This document shows positions 46,792 through 54,540 of a stretch of 56,073 nt of DNA, piece by piece. The stretch is taken from the NCBI GenBank assembly GCA_029561955.1, contig JAKQWO010000074.1, forward strand, positions 1 to 56,073. The letters are read 5' to 3'. The DNA comes from Candidatus Cloacimonadota bacterium (GTDB taxonomy: Bacteria > Cloacimonadota > Cloacimonadia > Cloacimonadales > Cloacimonadaceae). Made by a program: the position numbers and the translations under genes. Numbering within the stretch: position 1 is the stretch's first letter; each line of letters begins with the position of its first letter. A model generated the notes under the pieces. The model was not told the origin of the DNA. It worked only from the letters and a program-made list of their open reading frames with translations, and made no database searches.

Positions 46792-47714
46792 CTGCTGAAC
46801 AGACGCTCACCAAAAAAGTACTTTCACGGTTGATGAACGGAAGGGATTATCGTAGCCTTGTTATCCAAGATATTAATGAGAAGTTTCTTCGCCAGACAAT
46901 AGACTTCTTCATGAAAGTATGTGAGGCAAAGGCTAATAATCAAGAGATCACGATAGATTGGTACAAAGCCAATTTTATTAAATCTGAGCATATGTCAAAA
47001 GGTGAAGTCATAATAAACTCTGGGTTGAATCAGAAAACCATTACCAACATCTATAAAAGCTGCACGAGAGAAATCGCACTACAGGTTTCTGAAGAACATT
47101 ATGATGATCTGTTGCTGCTTATCGAATCACTTATTGAAGAATACTCTGAGATTGATATCACTTTAACCATTAGATTCAACAGGGTTGCTGTTGAGCTTAC
47201 AGTAAACGAAAGCCTCATTGTAATCAATGCGATAGCAGTGAAAAGATCAGCTTTGCGGGGTGGGGCTTGGAGTATGATAGGGAAACAGGTAGAAAAACCT
47301 CTGATGTTATCACTTTGTGAACTGTTTGGTGTCACAGAAGAGTATTATGAAACTAAGTCTGATATGACAGGCTACCCAGTTTTAGATAGCGGTGATCCTG
47401 CCAGAGAAGTTGATTTCCTGTTGAAAAATGGGGATATGAGATACAATTGTGAGGTTAAATTGATGGGAAAGGGCAATCCTGAAAGTGAGGATTCTGCTTA
47501 TGCAAGGGTAACTCATCTTTTTGTTGCTCAGACCTTATCTCAAGCTAATAAAGAAAGACTGGATAGTAGCGGGATAAAGTGGATTGAGCTTAGTTCAGTA
47601 GAGGGCATAAGTAAATTCAAGACCGTGCTAACTGAGTTTGGTATACCCCACAATGACATTCAGGTAAGTGAGCAGCTTATTGGTGAGGCGATCGATAAAA
47701 TCATGGGGTCATAA
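46788..47714 (+). CDS. Type II restriction endonuclease, PD-(D/E)XK-like
   Basis: A 308-aa protein translated from the overlapping ATGA of the methyltransferase. The region REVDFLL (Asp 209) followed by CEVKLMG (Glu 222, Lys 224) fits a PD-(D/E)XK nuclease core. The N-terminal ~150 residues are mainly helical with no recognised fold. It looks like the CfrBI family, whose members restrict a CCWWGG-type site with an N4-cytosine methyltransferase partner, but I am unsure of that assignment. With the methyltransferase it makes a compact type II system. Confidence 0.68.
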   Translation: MTAEQTLTKKVLSRLMNGRDYRSLVIQDINEKFLRQTIDFFMKVCEAKANNQEITIDWYKANFIKSEHMSKGEVIINSGLNQKTITNIYKSCTREIALQVSEEHYDDLLLLIESLIEEYSEIDITLTIRFNRVAVELTVNESLIVINAIAVKRSALRGGAWSMIGKQVEKPLMLSLCELFGVTEEYYETKSDMTGYPVLDSGDPAREVDFLLKNGDMRYNCEVKLMGKGNPESEDSAYARVTHLFVAQTLSQANKERLDSSGIKWIELSSVEGISKFKTVLTEFGIPHNDIQVSEQLIGEAIDKIMGS

Positions 47715-47894
47715 ACATCAGTGTGGATTACTGCTCATTGCTACAGATAAGAGTATCCTCTACCTCACATTGAAATGCAAGGGATGAACATTATTCAATT
47801 TGTAGCTATCCGATTGGCTCACTTCCCAGTATTGGGAGAATCGTTATAACTTCCCATATACCTCTAAGATAGCGGCTTTGACAAAAGAAAAGGT

Positions 47895-47923
47895 TTGACA
47901 TAAAAGGCTATCTACGATATTGA
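47895..47923 (+). promoter_or_regulatory. Probable promoter of 2-oxoacid oxidoreductase operon
   Basis: TTGACA (47895-47900), a 17-base spacer, TATTGA (47918-47923). It lies 43 bases before the ferredoxin ATG. The rest of the 250-base gap from 47715 holds nothing recognisable. Confidence 0.55.
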
Positions 47924-47965
47924 TGGTCGCATGAAGAAATTAAAGAAAGTAGAAGGAGCACAACC

Positions 47966-48169
47966 ATGCCAAGAATGACGGTTGACCCATATTATTGCAA
48001 AGGTTGTGGGCTCTGCATTTCTGTCTGCCCGAAGAAGATCATCCGCTTCTCGGAAAACATTAATGCCAAGGGTTACCACTACGCCGAGTGTTTCAATCAA
48101 GATGCTTGTATCGCCTGTAAAATGTGTTACAACATCTGCCCAGACGTAGCCATTACCGTGGAAAAGTGA
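47966..48169 (+). CDS. 2-oxoacid:ferredoxin oxidoreductase, ferredoxin (delta) subunit
   Basis: A 67-aa protein with two 4Fe-4S clusters: CKGCGLCISVCP and CIACKMCYNICP. It supplies electrons between the oxidoreductase core and soluble ferredoxin. AGAAGGAG precedes the ATG. Together with the next three genes it forms the standard delta-alpha-beta-gamma arrangement of the KorDABC/VorDBA group. Confidence 0.92.
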   Translation: MPRMTVDPYYCKGCGLCISVCPKKIIRFSENINAKGYHYAECFNQDACIACKMCYNICPDVAITVEK

Positions 48170-48178
48170 GGAAAGAAA

Positions 48179-49258
48179 ATGAGTAAAGTATTAATGAAAG
48201 GTAATGAAGCCGTGGCCAAAGCTGCGATCAACGCAGGTTGCAGATTATATTTCGCCTATCCTATCACCCCTCAGAGCGAATTGATCGAATATATGGCCAA
48301 GATGATGCCCACCGTTGGTGGAACTTTTTTGCAAGCAGAAAGTGAAGTTGCTGCTATTAACATGGTCTATGGAGCTGCCGGTGCCGGTAAGCGGGTGATG
48401 ACCTCTTCCTCTTCTCCTGGAATTTCCCTCAAGGCCGAAGGAATGTCCTATCTTGCCGGAGCACAGCTTCCCTGCGTGATCATCAACGTTCAGCGTGGCG
48501 GCCCCGGATTGGGAGACATTCAGCCCGCACAAGGTGACTATTTCCAAGCTACCAAGGGTGGCGGACATGGAGATTATCGCCTCATCGTGCTTGCCCCATC
48601 CAGCGTGCAAGAATTTGCCGATATGGCTTCCGAAGCTTTTGATCTGGCAGATAAGTATCGCAACCCTGTGATGATTTTGGCAGACGGAATGCTGGGTCAG
48701 ATGATGGAGCCGGTGGATTTCAAACCTGCCAAGACAGATCAGGAAATCGAGGCAATGGGGCATCAGCATGAATCATGGTGCATTCATCCAAACCAAGATG
48801 GAGACCTAAAACATCATCATGAGATCAACTCGCTTGAGATTGACCCCGTAGTGCTGGAGAAACATGTCACCAAGCTCTATGAAAAATATGCCCAGATCGA
48901 AGCCAACGAGACACGTCATGAGCTCTACAACATCAATGACGATAACGAAATCTTGGTGGTGGCTTTCGGTACCGCTTCCCGTGTGGTTCGTTCCGCCGTG
49001 GATGAATTGAATGCAGAAGGCAAAAACATCGGCCTTTTCCGTCCCATCACAGTTTGGCCTTATCCTTATGAGGAGCTCGCCAAGTGCATTGGTCCCAGGG
49101 TCAAACAAGTGTATGTGTTTGAGCTGAATACCGGCCAAATGGTGGAAGATGTGAAAATCGCCGTAAATGGCAAAGTTCCAGTCAATTTCTGGGGCAGAGT
49201 GGGAGGCATGGTCTTCACACCTGAACAGATCAAAGAAAAGCTACAAGCTTGTTTTTAA
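48179..49258 (+). CDS. vorB: 2-oxoacid:ferredoxin oxidoreductase alpha subunit (VorB/KorA-like)
   Basis: A 359-aa subunit of the thiamine-dependent oxidoreductase. It has the conserved YPITPQSELIEYMA motif, FLQAESEVAAINMVYGAAGAG, TSSSSPGISLKAEG and GGPGLGDIQPAQGDYFQATKGGGHGDYR, typical of proteins annotated VorB (3-methyl-2-oxobutanoate dehydrogenase). In amino-acid fermenters this group oxidises branched-chain or other 2-oxoacids to acyl-CoA with reduced ferredoxin. Substrate specificity cannot be settled from sequence; 2-oxoglutarate is the main alternative. It follows the ferredoxin gene by 9 bases. Confidence 0.88.
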   Translation: MSKVLMKGNEAVAKAAINAGCRLYFAYPITPQSELIEYMAKMMPTVGGTFLQAESEVAAINMVYGAAGAGKRVMTSSSSPGISLKAEGMSYLAGAQLPCVIINVQRGGPGLGDIQPAQGDYFQATKGGGHGDYRLIVLAPSSVQEFADMASEAFDLADKYRNPVMILADGMLGQMMEPVDFKPAKTDQEIEAMGHQHESWCIHPNQDGDLKHHHEINSLEIDPVVLEKHVTKLYEKYAQIEANETRHELYNINDDNEILVVAFGTASRVVRSAVDELNAEGKNIGLFRPITVWPYPYEELAKCIGPRVKQVYVFELNTGQMVEDVKIAVNGKVPVNFWGRVGGMVFTPEQIKEKLQACF

Positions 49259-49270
49259 TGGGAGGAAATA

Positions 49271-50017
49271 GTGGAAGTAATCGCAACTAGACCCAAATCG
49301 TTAAGGGATGTACCGTTCACCTATTGTCCAGGATGTACCCACGGTATAGCCCATCGCTTGATTGCAGAATCCATTGATGAACATGGATTGATCAATAAAA
49401 TGGCTGGTGTAGCTCCTGTTGGCTGCAGCGTGTTTGCCTATAAATTCTTCAATTTTGATATGGCGGAAGCCGCACATGGACGTGCTCCAGCCGTGGCTAC
49501 CGGTATCAAGAGAGCCCGCCCCGATATGCACGTCTTCACCTATCAAGGTGATGGAGACTTAGCCGCTATCGGAACTGCTGAGATCGTCCATGCCGCAAAC
49601 CGTGGTGAACACATCAGCGTCTTCTTCGTCAACAACGCCATCTACGGCATGACGGGCGGACAGATGGCTCCCACCACGCTGCCTGATATGAAGACAACCA
49701 CCAGTCCCTACGGACGTAAAGTCGATGACATCGGCTATCCCATCCGCGTGTGTGAGCTGCTCGATACCCTTGTAGCACCTTACTACATCGAAAGAGTATC
49801 ACTGCTCAGTGGTCCCGATATCATCAAAGCAAAAAAAGCCGTAAGCAAAGCCATTCAATACAACAAAGAAGGCCGCGGCTTTACCTTTATAGAATTCGTG
49901 AGCACCTGCCCCACAAACTGGGGTATTGAGCCCGTCAAAGCACTGGTATGGGCCAAAGAAAATATGCTGCCCTTCTATAAACCAGGTGTATTCAGAGATA
50001 AAGGAGCCCCAGAATGA
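49271..50017 (+). CDS. 2-oxoacid:ferredoxin oxidoreductase beta subunit (TPP-binding)
   Basis: A 248-aa TPP-binding subunit, starting at GTG 49271 behind GGAGGAA. YCPGCTHGIAHRLIAE, PVGCSVFAYKFFNFD and AHGRAPAVATGIKRARPD are family marks. The TPP/Mg motif is QGDGDLAAIGTAEIVHAANRGE followed by VNNAIYGMTGGQMAPTT. Acts with the alpha subunit to decarboxylate the 2-oxoacid. It ends by overlapping the gamma subunit (ATGA). Confidence 0.92.
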   Translation: MEVIATRPKSLRDVPFTYCPGCTHGIAHRLIAESIDEHGLINKMAGVAPVGCSVFAYKFFNFDMAEAAHGRAPAVATGIKRARPDMHVFTYQGDGDLAAIGTAEIVHAANRGEHISVFFVNNAIYGMTGGQMAPTTLPDMKTTTSPYGRKVDDIGYPIRVCELLDTLVAPYYIERVSLLSGPDIIKAKKAVSKAIQYNKEGRGFTFIEFVSTCPTNWGIEPVKALVWAKENMLPFYKPGVFRDKGAPE

Positions 50018-50553
50018 AAACAGAAATAATCTGCTCAGGTTTCGGTGGTCAAGGTGTGTTGACCATTGGTAAATTCATCGCTCAAGCGGGAATGAAAGAA
50101 GGGAAACACGTTTCATGGCTTCCCTCTTACGGACCAGAAATGAGAGGTGGCACCGCAAACGTTTCCGCCGTGGTATCCGATCAACCCATCGCTTCACCCA
50201 TCGTGAGCACACCAGACATCTTAGTCGCCCTAAACCAGCCCTCAATCGAGAAATTCGCACCCCATATCCGCCCCGGCGGAGTGCTTGTCTATGATACAGG
50301 CATGTGTCCCGACGGCTGTAAACGCACGGATATCCAGATCATCTCTGCACCAATCTCAAGCCTGGCAAAAGAGATTGGATCAGACAAAGTGGTAAATATG
50401 ATTGCCATCGGCATGGTGATAGGCAGAACCAACGTGATTAAATACGAATCCATGGAGGAAGACCTCACTAGCTTCCTCAAGGAAAGAGACCCAGACCTTT
50501 TGGAGAAAAACCTGATTGCCATCAAGAAAGGAATGGAACTGGGTAAAGCCTAA
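50014..50553 (+). CDS. 2-oxoacid:ferredoxin oxidoreductase gamma subunit
   Basis: A 179-aa subunit with the signature IICSGFGGQGVLTIGKFIAQAG and SYGPEMRGGTANVSAVVS, the gamma domain that contributes to CoA binding. It is translationally coupled to the beta subunit (4-base overlap) and completes the four-gene set. A terminator lies 17 bases after the stop. Confidence 0.93.
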   Translation: MKTEIICSGFGGQGVLTIGKFIAQAGMKEGKHVSWLPSYGPEMRGGTANVSAVVSDQPIASPIVSTPDILVALNQPSIEKFAPHIRPGGVLVYDTGMCPDGCKRTDIQIISAPISSLAKEIGSDKVVNMIAIGMVIGRTNVIKYESMEEDLTSFLKERDPDLLEKNLIAIKKGMELGKA

Positions 50554-50570
50554 ACCTGTGTAAGAATGAT

Positions 50571-50603
50571 AAAGGGACTCGTTTTTATGCGAGTCCCTTT
50601 TTG
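50571..50603 (+). terminator. Rho-independent terminator, probably bidirectional
   Basis: AAAGGGACTCG (50571-50581) pairs perfectly with CGAGTCCCTTT (50590-50600) around TTTTTATG, with T's on the plus-strand side and a run of A's upstream. It lies between the convergent oxidoreductase and lipoprotein genes. Confidence 0.9.
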
Positions 50604-50622
50604 GTGTTTTCAAATATGTGGG

Positions 50623-51552
50623 TTATTCTACGGGCTTTGGTAGGGCTTTGTCCATTGCGGCACCCTGAAGCTTATTCAGTAGATAATCGCTCAGACTCAC
50701 TGGCACGGAGCCGGAGTATTCGTAGGGTTTACGGATTTCCATGCCAAAGGCGTCAATGATCACGGTTCCTTTGACGGTGTAAGGTATTTCGCCTTTGATG
50801 ACTCCCTTGATGGCAGACCATAAGGCTTTGAAATTGGAAACCTTAAAATACATTGAGCCATCTTTGGAGTGGATGGTTTCGTCAAAGCGCATCTGGGTAG
50901 CCAGGTTGCCCCTGCCCACCAGCGTGTTGTTGAGCCATAATTCTGCAGGAAAGCCTTTAAGGTTGAAGCCTAGGCCAAAGGGATTCATAAGCATAAAATC
51001 TACACTCATGGTGGCTTGACTCAAACCCAGTTCCTTGATATAGCTGCGTTTGAGCTTGAAGATGTTTTGTCCGTCCGCTTGAAAGCGCGGGATGAGGGCT
51101 TCCAGATACTCTTTCAAGTTCAGTTCGTAGGGTTCTTCAAAGTCAAACTTCTTGCCAAAGCCGAGCACCTTGCCGTGTCCTTTGCCTGAGATGTAGAAAT
51201 AGACGCTTTGATTTGACATGCTCACCATTTTGGCGGTGGGACGGGTCTGCAGGGTAACGCTAAAATAGAGGGCATTACTGCGGCGTTTGGGGATGTTGAC
51301 CTTCTTCTGTAATGTGGCACTGCCGATCTTTATCCTGTCTTTATTGAGCAGATCCACATCCAGTTTGTCGATTTTGAGCTGATAGCAGTTTGGATTGTGT
51401 ATGCTGATGGACAGCAAAACGTCTATCTCATCCACACCGAACTTGGTGATCTTTACATCATGGACTTTTTCCAGAGTGGGTTGCTTGAAAAGCTTACAGG
51501 CACTGAGGAGCATCGTAATGATGATTAAGGAGATAATGCTAAGTCTCTTCAT
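50623..51552 (-). CDS. LEA-type (WHy domain) lipoprotein
   Basis: A 309-aa protein with signal peptide and lipobox LLSAC (Cys at residue 19), so it is lipid-anchored in the periplasm. It contains two stretches of the LEA_2/WHy kind (VKITKFGVDEIDVLLSISIHNPN and later MSVDFMLMNPFGLGFNLKGF), each with the typical N-P-N/N-P-F turn. LEA_2 proteins in bacteria are linked to stress or envelope stability, without a defined reaction. It sits downstream of asnB, with an 18-base gap. Confidence 0.8.
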   Translation of the reverse strand: MKRLSIISLIIITMLLSACKLFKQPTLEKVHDVKITKFGVDEIDVLLSISIHNPNCYQLKIDKLDVDLLNKDRIKIGSATLQKKVNIPKRRSNALYFSVTLQTRPTAKMVSMSNQSVYFYISGKGHGKVLGFGKKFDFEEPYELNLKEYLEALIPRFQADGQNIFKLKRSYIKELGLSQATMSVDFMLMNPFGLGFNLKGFPAELWLNNTLVGRGNLATQMRFDETIHSKDGSMYFKVSNFKALWSAIKGVIKGEIPYTVKGTVIIDAFGMEIRKPYEYSGSVPVSLSDYLLNKLQGAAMDKALPKPVE

Positions 51553-51570
51553 GGTGACCTCACAATTTGT

Positions 51571-53466
51571 TTATATGATTTTGAAAGTTTCTAACCAGAT
51601 ATGGGTGGCAAGCACCTGATAAAGCATCTGGGCGTCTTTATCGTTGCCGTTTAGGTAGGATTGCCATTTGGTCATGATTTTGCTCAAATTCCAGTATCCA
51701 GAGCTTCTGAAGCTGTCGCTGGTAAAAAGGGCAAACACTCTGTCTTTGAGCTCGTTACGCATCCAGCTCTGAGTGAAAGGAGTGCCGAAGATGGCTTTAT
51801 CTTTGCGCTCCAAGATGGGCTTGGGGACTAAATGCTGGATGGCAGCACGGTGAATACGTTTACCCTGAGGTGGTTCGAGCTTGTAGCTGGAAGGCAGGCT
51901 AAAAGCGAGCTCAACCAAGCGGTGATCCAGAAAGGGGCTACGACTCTGCAAACCTACCATGGCGCTCATTCTGTCCTCAAAATGGAGCAAGGTTTGCAGG
52001 GTGGTGTTGTAGACCATGTTGTAGGAAAAGCTGCTCAAGCGGCTGATGTCAGGCATGTCTAAAGCTTCCATGTCAGCGCCCTTTGCGCTCTTGAGGAAGT
52101 CGGCGCTGAAGGGTTCAAAGTGTAGATGCTTCATCTCCTGCCTGTAGAGCTGGCTTTCGGGGAAGAGTAGGGATAAGCCGCTTTTGGCGATGATGGAGAG
52201 GAGTTTTGCTGGGCTTTTAGCGTGGGAGATGTTCTTGAGGGAGCTGATTAACTGAGGGATTTGGCCACTGTGAGCCAAATCCGCCAAGTAGCGGTATTGA
52301 GCGTGTCTGTAGCCAGCGGTGAGCTCATCACTGCCTTGACCGCCGATCAATACTTTGAATCCCTGTTCTTGCGCTGCTCTAAACACGGATATCTGTGCAG
52401 GGCAACCACTCCCAAGCGGGAGATCGTTGTACCAAGTGGCGTCCAGCAAGCTCTGCCAGGCTTCTTCAGCAGTGGGGGCGAGCAGCGTGCCTTGAGCCTT
52501 GAAGCTCTCGTTGGCAAGCGAGATATACTCTCTTTCGTCGAGTTGGGATTCTTTGAACCAACTGGAAAAGGTGCTGACCGGACTTGATTTGAGCTTGGAG
52601 AGAATGGCTAAGATGGCGGTTGAGTCAAGTCCACCACTCAAAGCGCAGGCTATAGCAGCAGGTTCAGCAGTGGAGAGGCGAACGCTTTCCTTAAAGAGTT
52701 CAAGATAGTATTCGGTAGCATGCTCAAAGCTGAGCTGGGAGGTCTCAAACTTCTCTGGGTCCAGCCTGTAATAGCATTCCTTTTGGATTTTGCCATGTTT
52801 GATGCTCAAGATTTGGCCGGGTTCCAAGATTTTGATCTGCTCAAAAAGCGTCTGATCCTGATAAAGGTGCATGCCATTAACTTTATTCAAGCGCCACAGC
52901 ATCTGGGCGTTGATCTCTTTATTCTCCAAAACGGGTAAGAGCTGCTTGATCTCGCTGGCAAAGTAGAATGCCTGGTCTTGAACGAGGTAGCAGAGCGGCT
53001 TGCAGCCAAAGCGATCGCGAGAGCAAAAGAGATGCTGTGTGTTGTTATCCCAGATGGCTAAGGTCCAGATGCCCAAAAGCTTGTTTACAAAGCTGTCACC
53101 CCACTTTTGATAGGCGGTGAGTATAAGCTGGGAATTGGTAGTGTCCTCATCCAGCGCTAAACTGGCTTTCAACTCCGGAGCGTTGAAGATAGCACCATCA
53201 AAGAGCAAATAAAGCCCCTGTTGGTGTAGTATTTTTGGGTTAAACTCATCATGACCTAAGTCTAAATGACGGTAGCCTAAACCACAATAGATTGGTTCAT
53301 CTTTTGTGGGAGTTGAAGTGCTCGCTTCTGAACCAGCATCTTTCCAAGTGAAATAGGCTGTGGCATCGGGACCACGGTGTGCACCAAGATCGGAGATTTC
53401 CCGTAAGCGCATGGCTGGCAAACGCTTTTCTTTATTTAAACAGATGAATCCTGATATGGCGCTCAT
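51571..53466 (-). CDS. asnB: Asparagine synthetase B-like amidotransferase, N-terminal Cys missing
   Basis: A 631-aa protein. The N-terminal glutaminase-like domain opens MSAISGFICL where glutamine-dependent enzymes read MCGIAGF, so the catalytic Cys is replaced by Ser, and the family motif AHRGPDATAYF follows intact. The C-terminal synthetase domain has CALSGGLDSTAILAIL (SGGLDS, ATP-binding), LIGGQGSDELTAGYRHAQY and SRSPFLDHRLVELAFSLP. It should adenylate aspartate or another substrate, but without glutamine hydrolysis it would need free ammonia or another amine donor. ATG start is at 53466. Neighbours give no further clue. Confidence 0.85.
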   Translation of the reverse strand: MSAISGFICLNKEKRLPAMRLREISDLGAHRGPDATAYFTWKDAGSEASTSTPTKDEPIYCGLGYRHLDLGHDEFNPKILHQQGLYLLFDGAIFNAPELKASLALDEDTTNSQLILTAYQKWGDSFVNKLLGIWTLAIWDNNTQHLFCSRDRFGCKPLCYLVQDQAFYFASEIKQLLPVLENKEINAQMLWRLNKVNGMHLYQDQTLFEQIKILEPGQILSIKHGKIQKECYYRLDPEKFETSQLSFEHATEYYLELFKESVRLSTAEPAAIACALSGGLDSTAILAILSKLKSSPVSTFSSWFKESQLDEREYISLANESFKAQGTLLAPTAEEAWQSLLDATWYNDLPLGSGCPAQISVFRAAQEQGFKVLIGGQGSDELTAGYRHAQYRYLADLAHSGQIPQLISSLKNISHAKSPAKLLSIIAKSGLSLLFPESQLYRQEMKHLHFEPFSADFLKSAKGADMEALDMPDISRLSSFSYNMVYNTTLQTLLHFEDRMSAMVGLQSRSPFLDHRLVELAFSLPSSYKLEPPQGKRIHRAAIQHLVPKPILERKDKAIFGTPFTQSWMRNELKDRVFALFTSDSFRSSGYWNLSKIMTKWQSYLNGNDKDAQMLYQVLATHIWLETFKII

Positions 53467-53497
53467 AACGGTATATGATAATTATATCACGGCTCTA

Positions 53498-54496
53498 TTA
53501 TTCGTCTCTGAGGTCTAATTTACGGGATTTGAAGCCGTAACCCAGCACGTCGTAGACGTCTGTAACGATCATGAAGGCATTGCGATCTATGTCTTTGACC
53601 AGGTCTGTGAGCACGGGCACCTGACCACGGCTCATCACGCAAAAGAGGATGTCCACTTCTTTTTTGGCATAACCGCCCATGCCTTTGAAATAGGTGATGC
53701 CTCTATCCAGTTTTTGATAGATCTCTTCCTTAATCTCGTCTGAGTGCTGACTGATGATAAACACACCTTTAACGTAAGGCATACCTTCAGAGGCGAGGTC
53801 TGTGACCCTGGATGCCAAAAATAGGTTCATGCTGCCCCAGATGAGGATTTTGGGGTCTTTAAAGAAGGCAGCTACCAGAATGATGATGCCTGTTTCCACG
53901 ATGTAATATGCGTTACCGATGGAAAGACCAGATTTCTGTTTGATCAGGGCTACGGGGATGTCTGTGCCACCGGTGGAACCTCTGAAGCGGAAGATGATGC
54001 CCAAGCCTATGCCCAATAGCACCGAGCCGGCAACCGCTGAAAGCAACATGTCTTCCGGGCCAAACATGGCATAGATAGTGCGACCGTTAACTACAAATGT
54101 ATGTTTGGCCAGGTCATGAAAAATAACGCCCATTCTATGTAACATGGGAATGCTCATCAGGTCTGTCATCGTGGCCGATACCAGCATTCCATAGATGGAT
54201 TTTGCGCCGAATTGTTTGCCTACCAGCATGATGGCTACTACAAACAGGGGTATATTGATGATAATCATCAAGACACCATTTGGTAAGCCGGTAAACTGAG
54301 CCAAAATCTGGCTGATACCTCCCACGCCGCCCGGAGCGATGTTGTGAGGCAGCAAAAACCATGAATATCCCATGGCAAAGAATATCGAACCAAACAGGAT
54401 GCCCAAAAGATGTGAGGCTTCCCGTCTGATCTTTTGAAGTTTGGTAAGTTTTTTCAAGTTAGTCTCCTTAATGCTTGACGTTAAACCTTGGTTCAA
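53498..54496 (-). CDS. YitT-family membrane protein (DUF161/DUF2179)
   Basis: A 332-aa protein with five to six helices in its first ~220 residues (SHLLGILFGSIFFAMGYSWFLLP, GVGGISQILAQFTGLPNG, IINIPLFVVAIML) and a C-terminal soluble DUF2179 domain (about 245-325, VFIISQHSDEIKEEIYQKLDRGITYF, VLCRGQVPVLTDLVKDID in adapted form). YitT proteins are common and uncharacterised. The long N-terminus before the first helix may mean a later start, but the ATG is preceded by AAGGAG on the minus strand. Confidence 0.85.
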   Translation of the reverse strand: MNQGLTSSIKETNLKKLTKLQKIRREASHLLGILFGSIFFAMGYSWFLLPHNIAPGGVGGISQILAQFTGLPNGVLMIIINIPLFVVAIMLVGKQFGAKSIYGMLVSATMTDLMSIPMLHRMGVIFHDLAKHTFVVNGRTIYAMFGPEDMLLSAVAGSVLLGIGLGIIFRFRGSTGGTDIPVALIKQKSGLSIGNAYYIVETGIIILVAAFFKDPKILIWGSMNLFLASRVTDLASEGMPYVKGVFIISQHSDEIKEEIYQKLDRGITYFKGMGGYAKKEVDILFCVMSRGQVPVLTDLVKDIDRNAFMIVTDVYDVLGYGFKSRKLDLRDE

Positions 54497-54540
54497 AAGA
54501 CTGGCATTTCACACTAAAAACAAGTAGGAATACCAGAATA

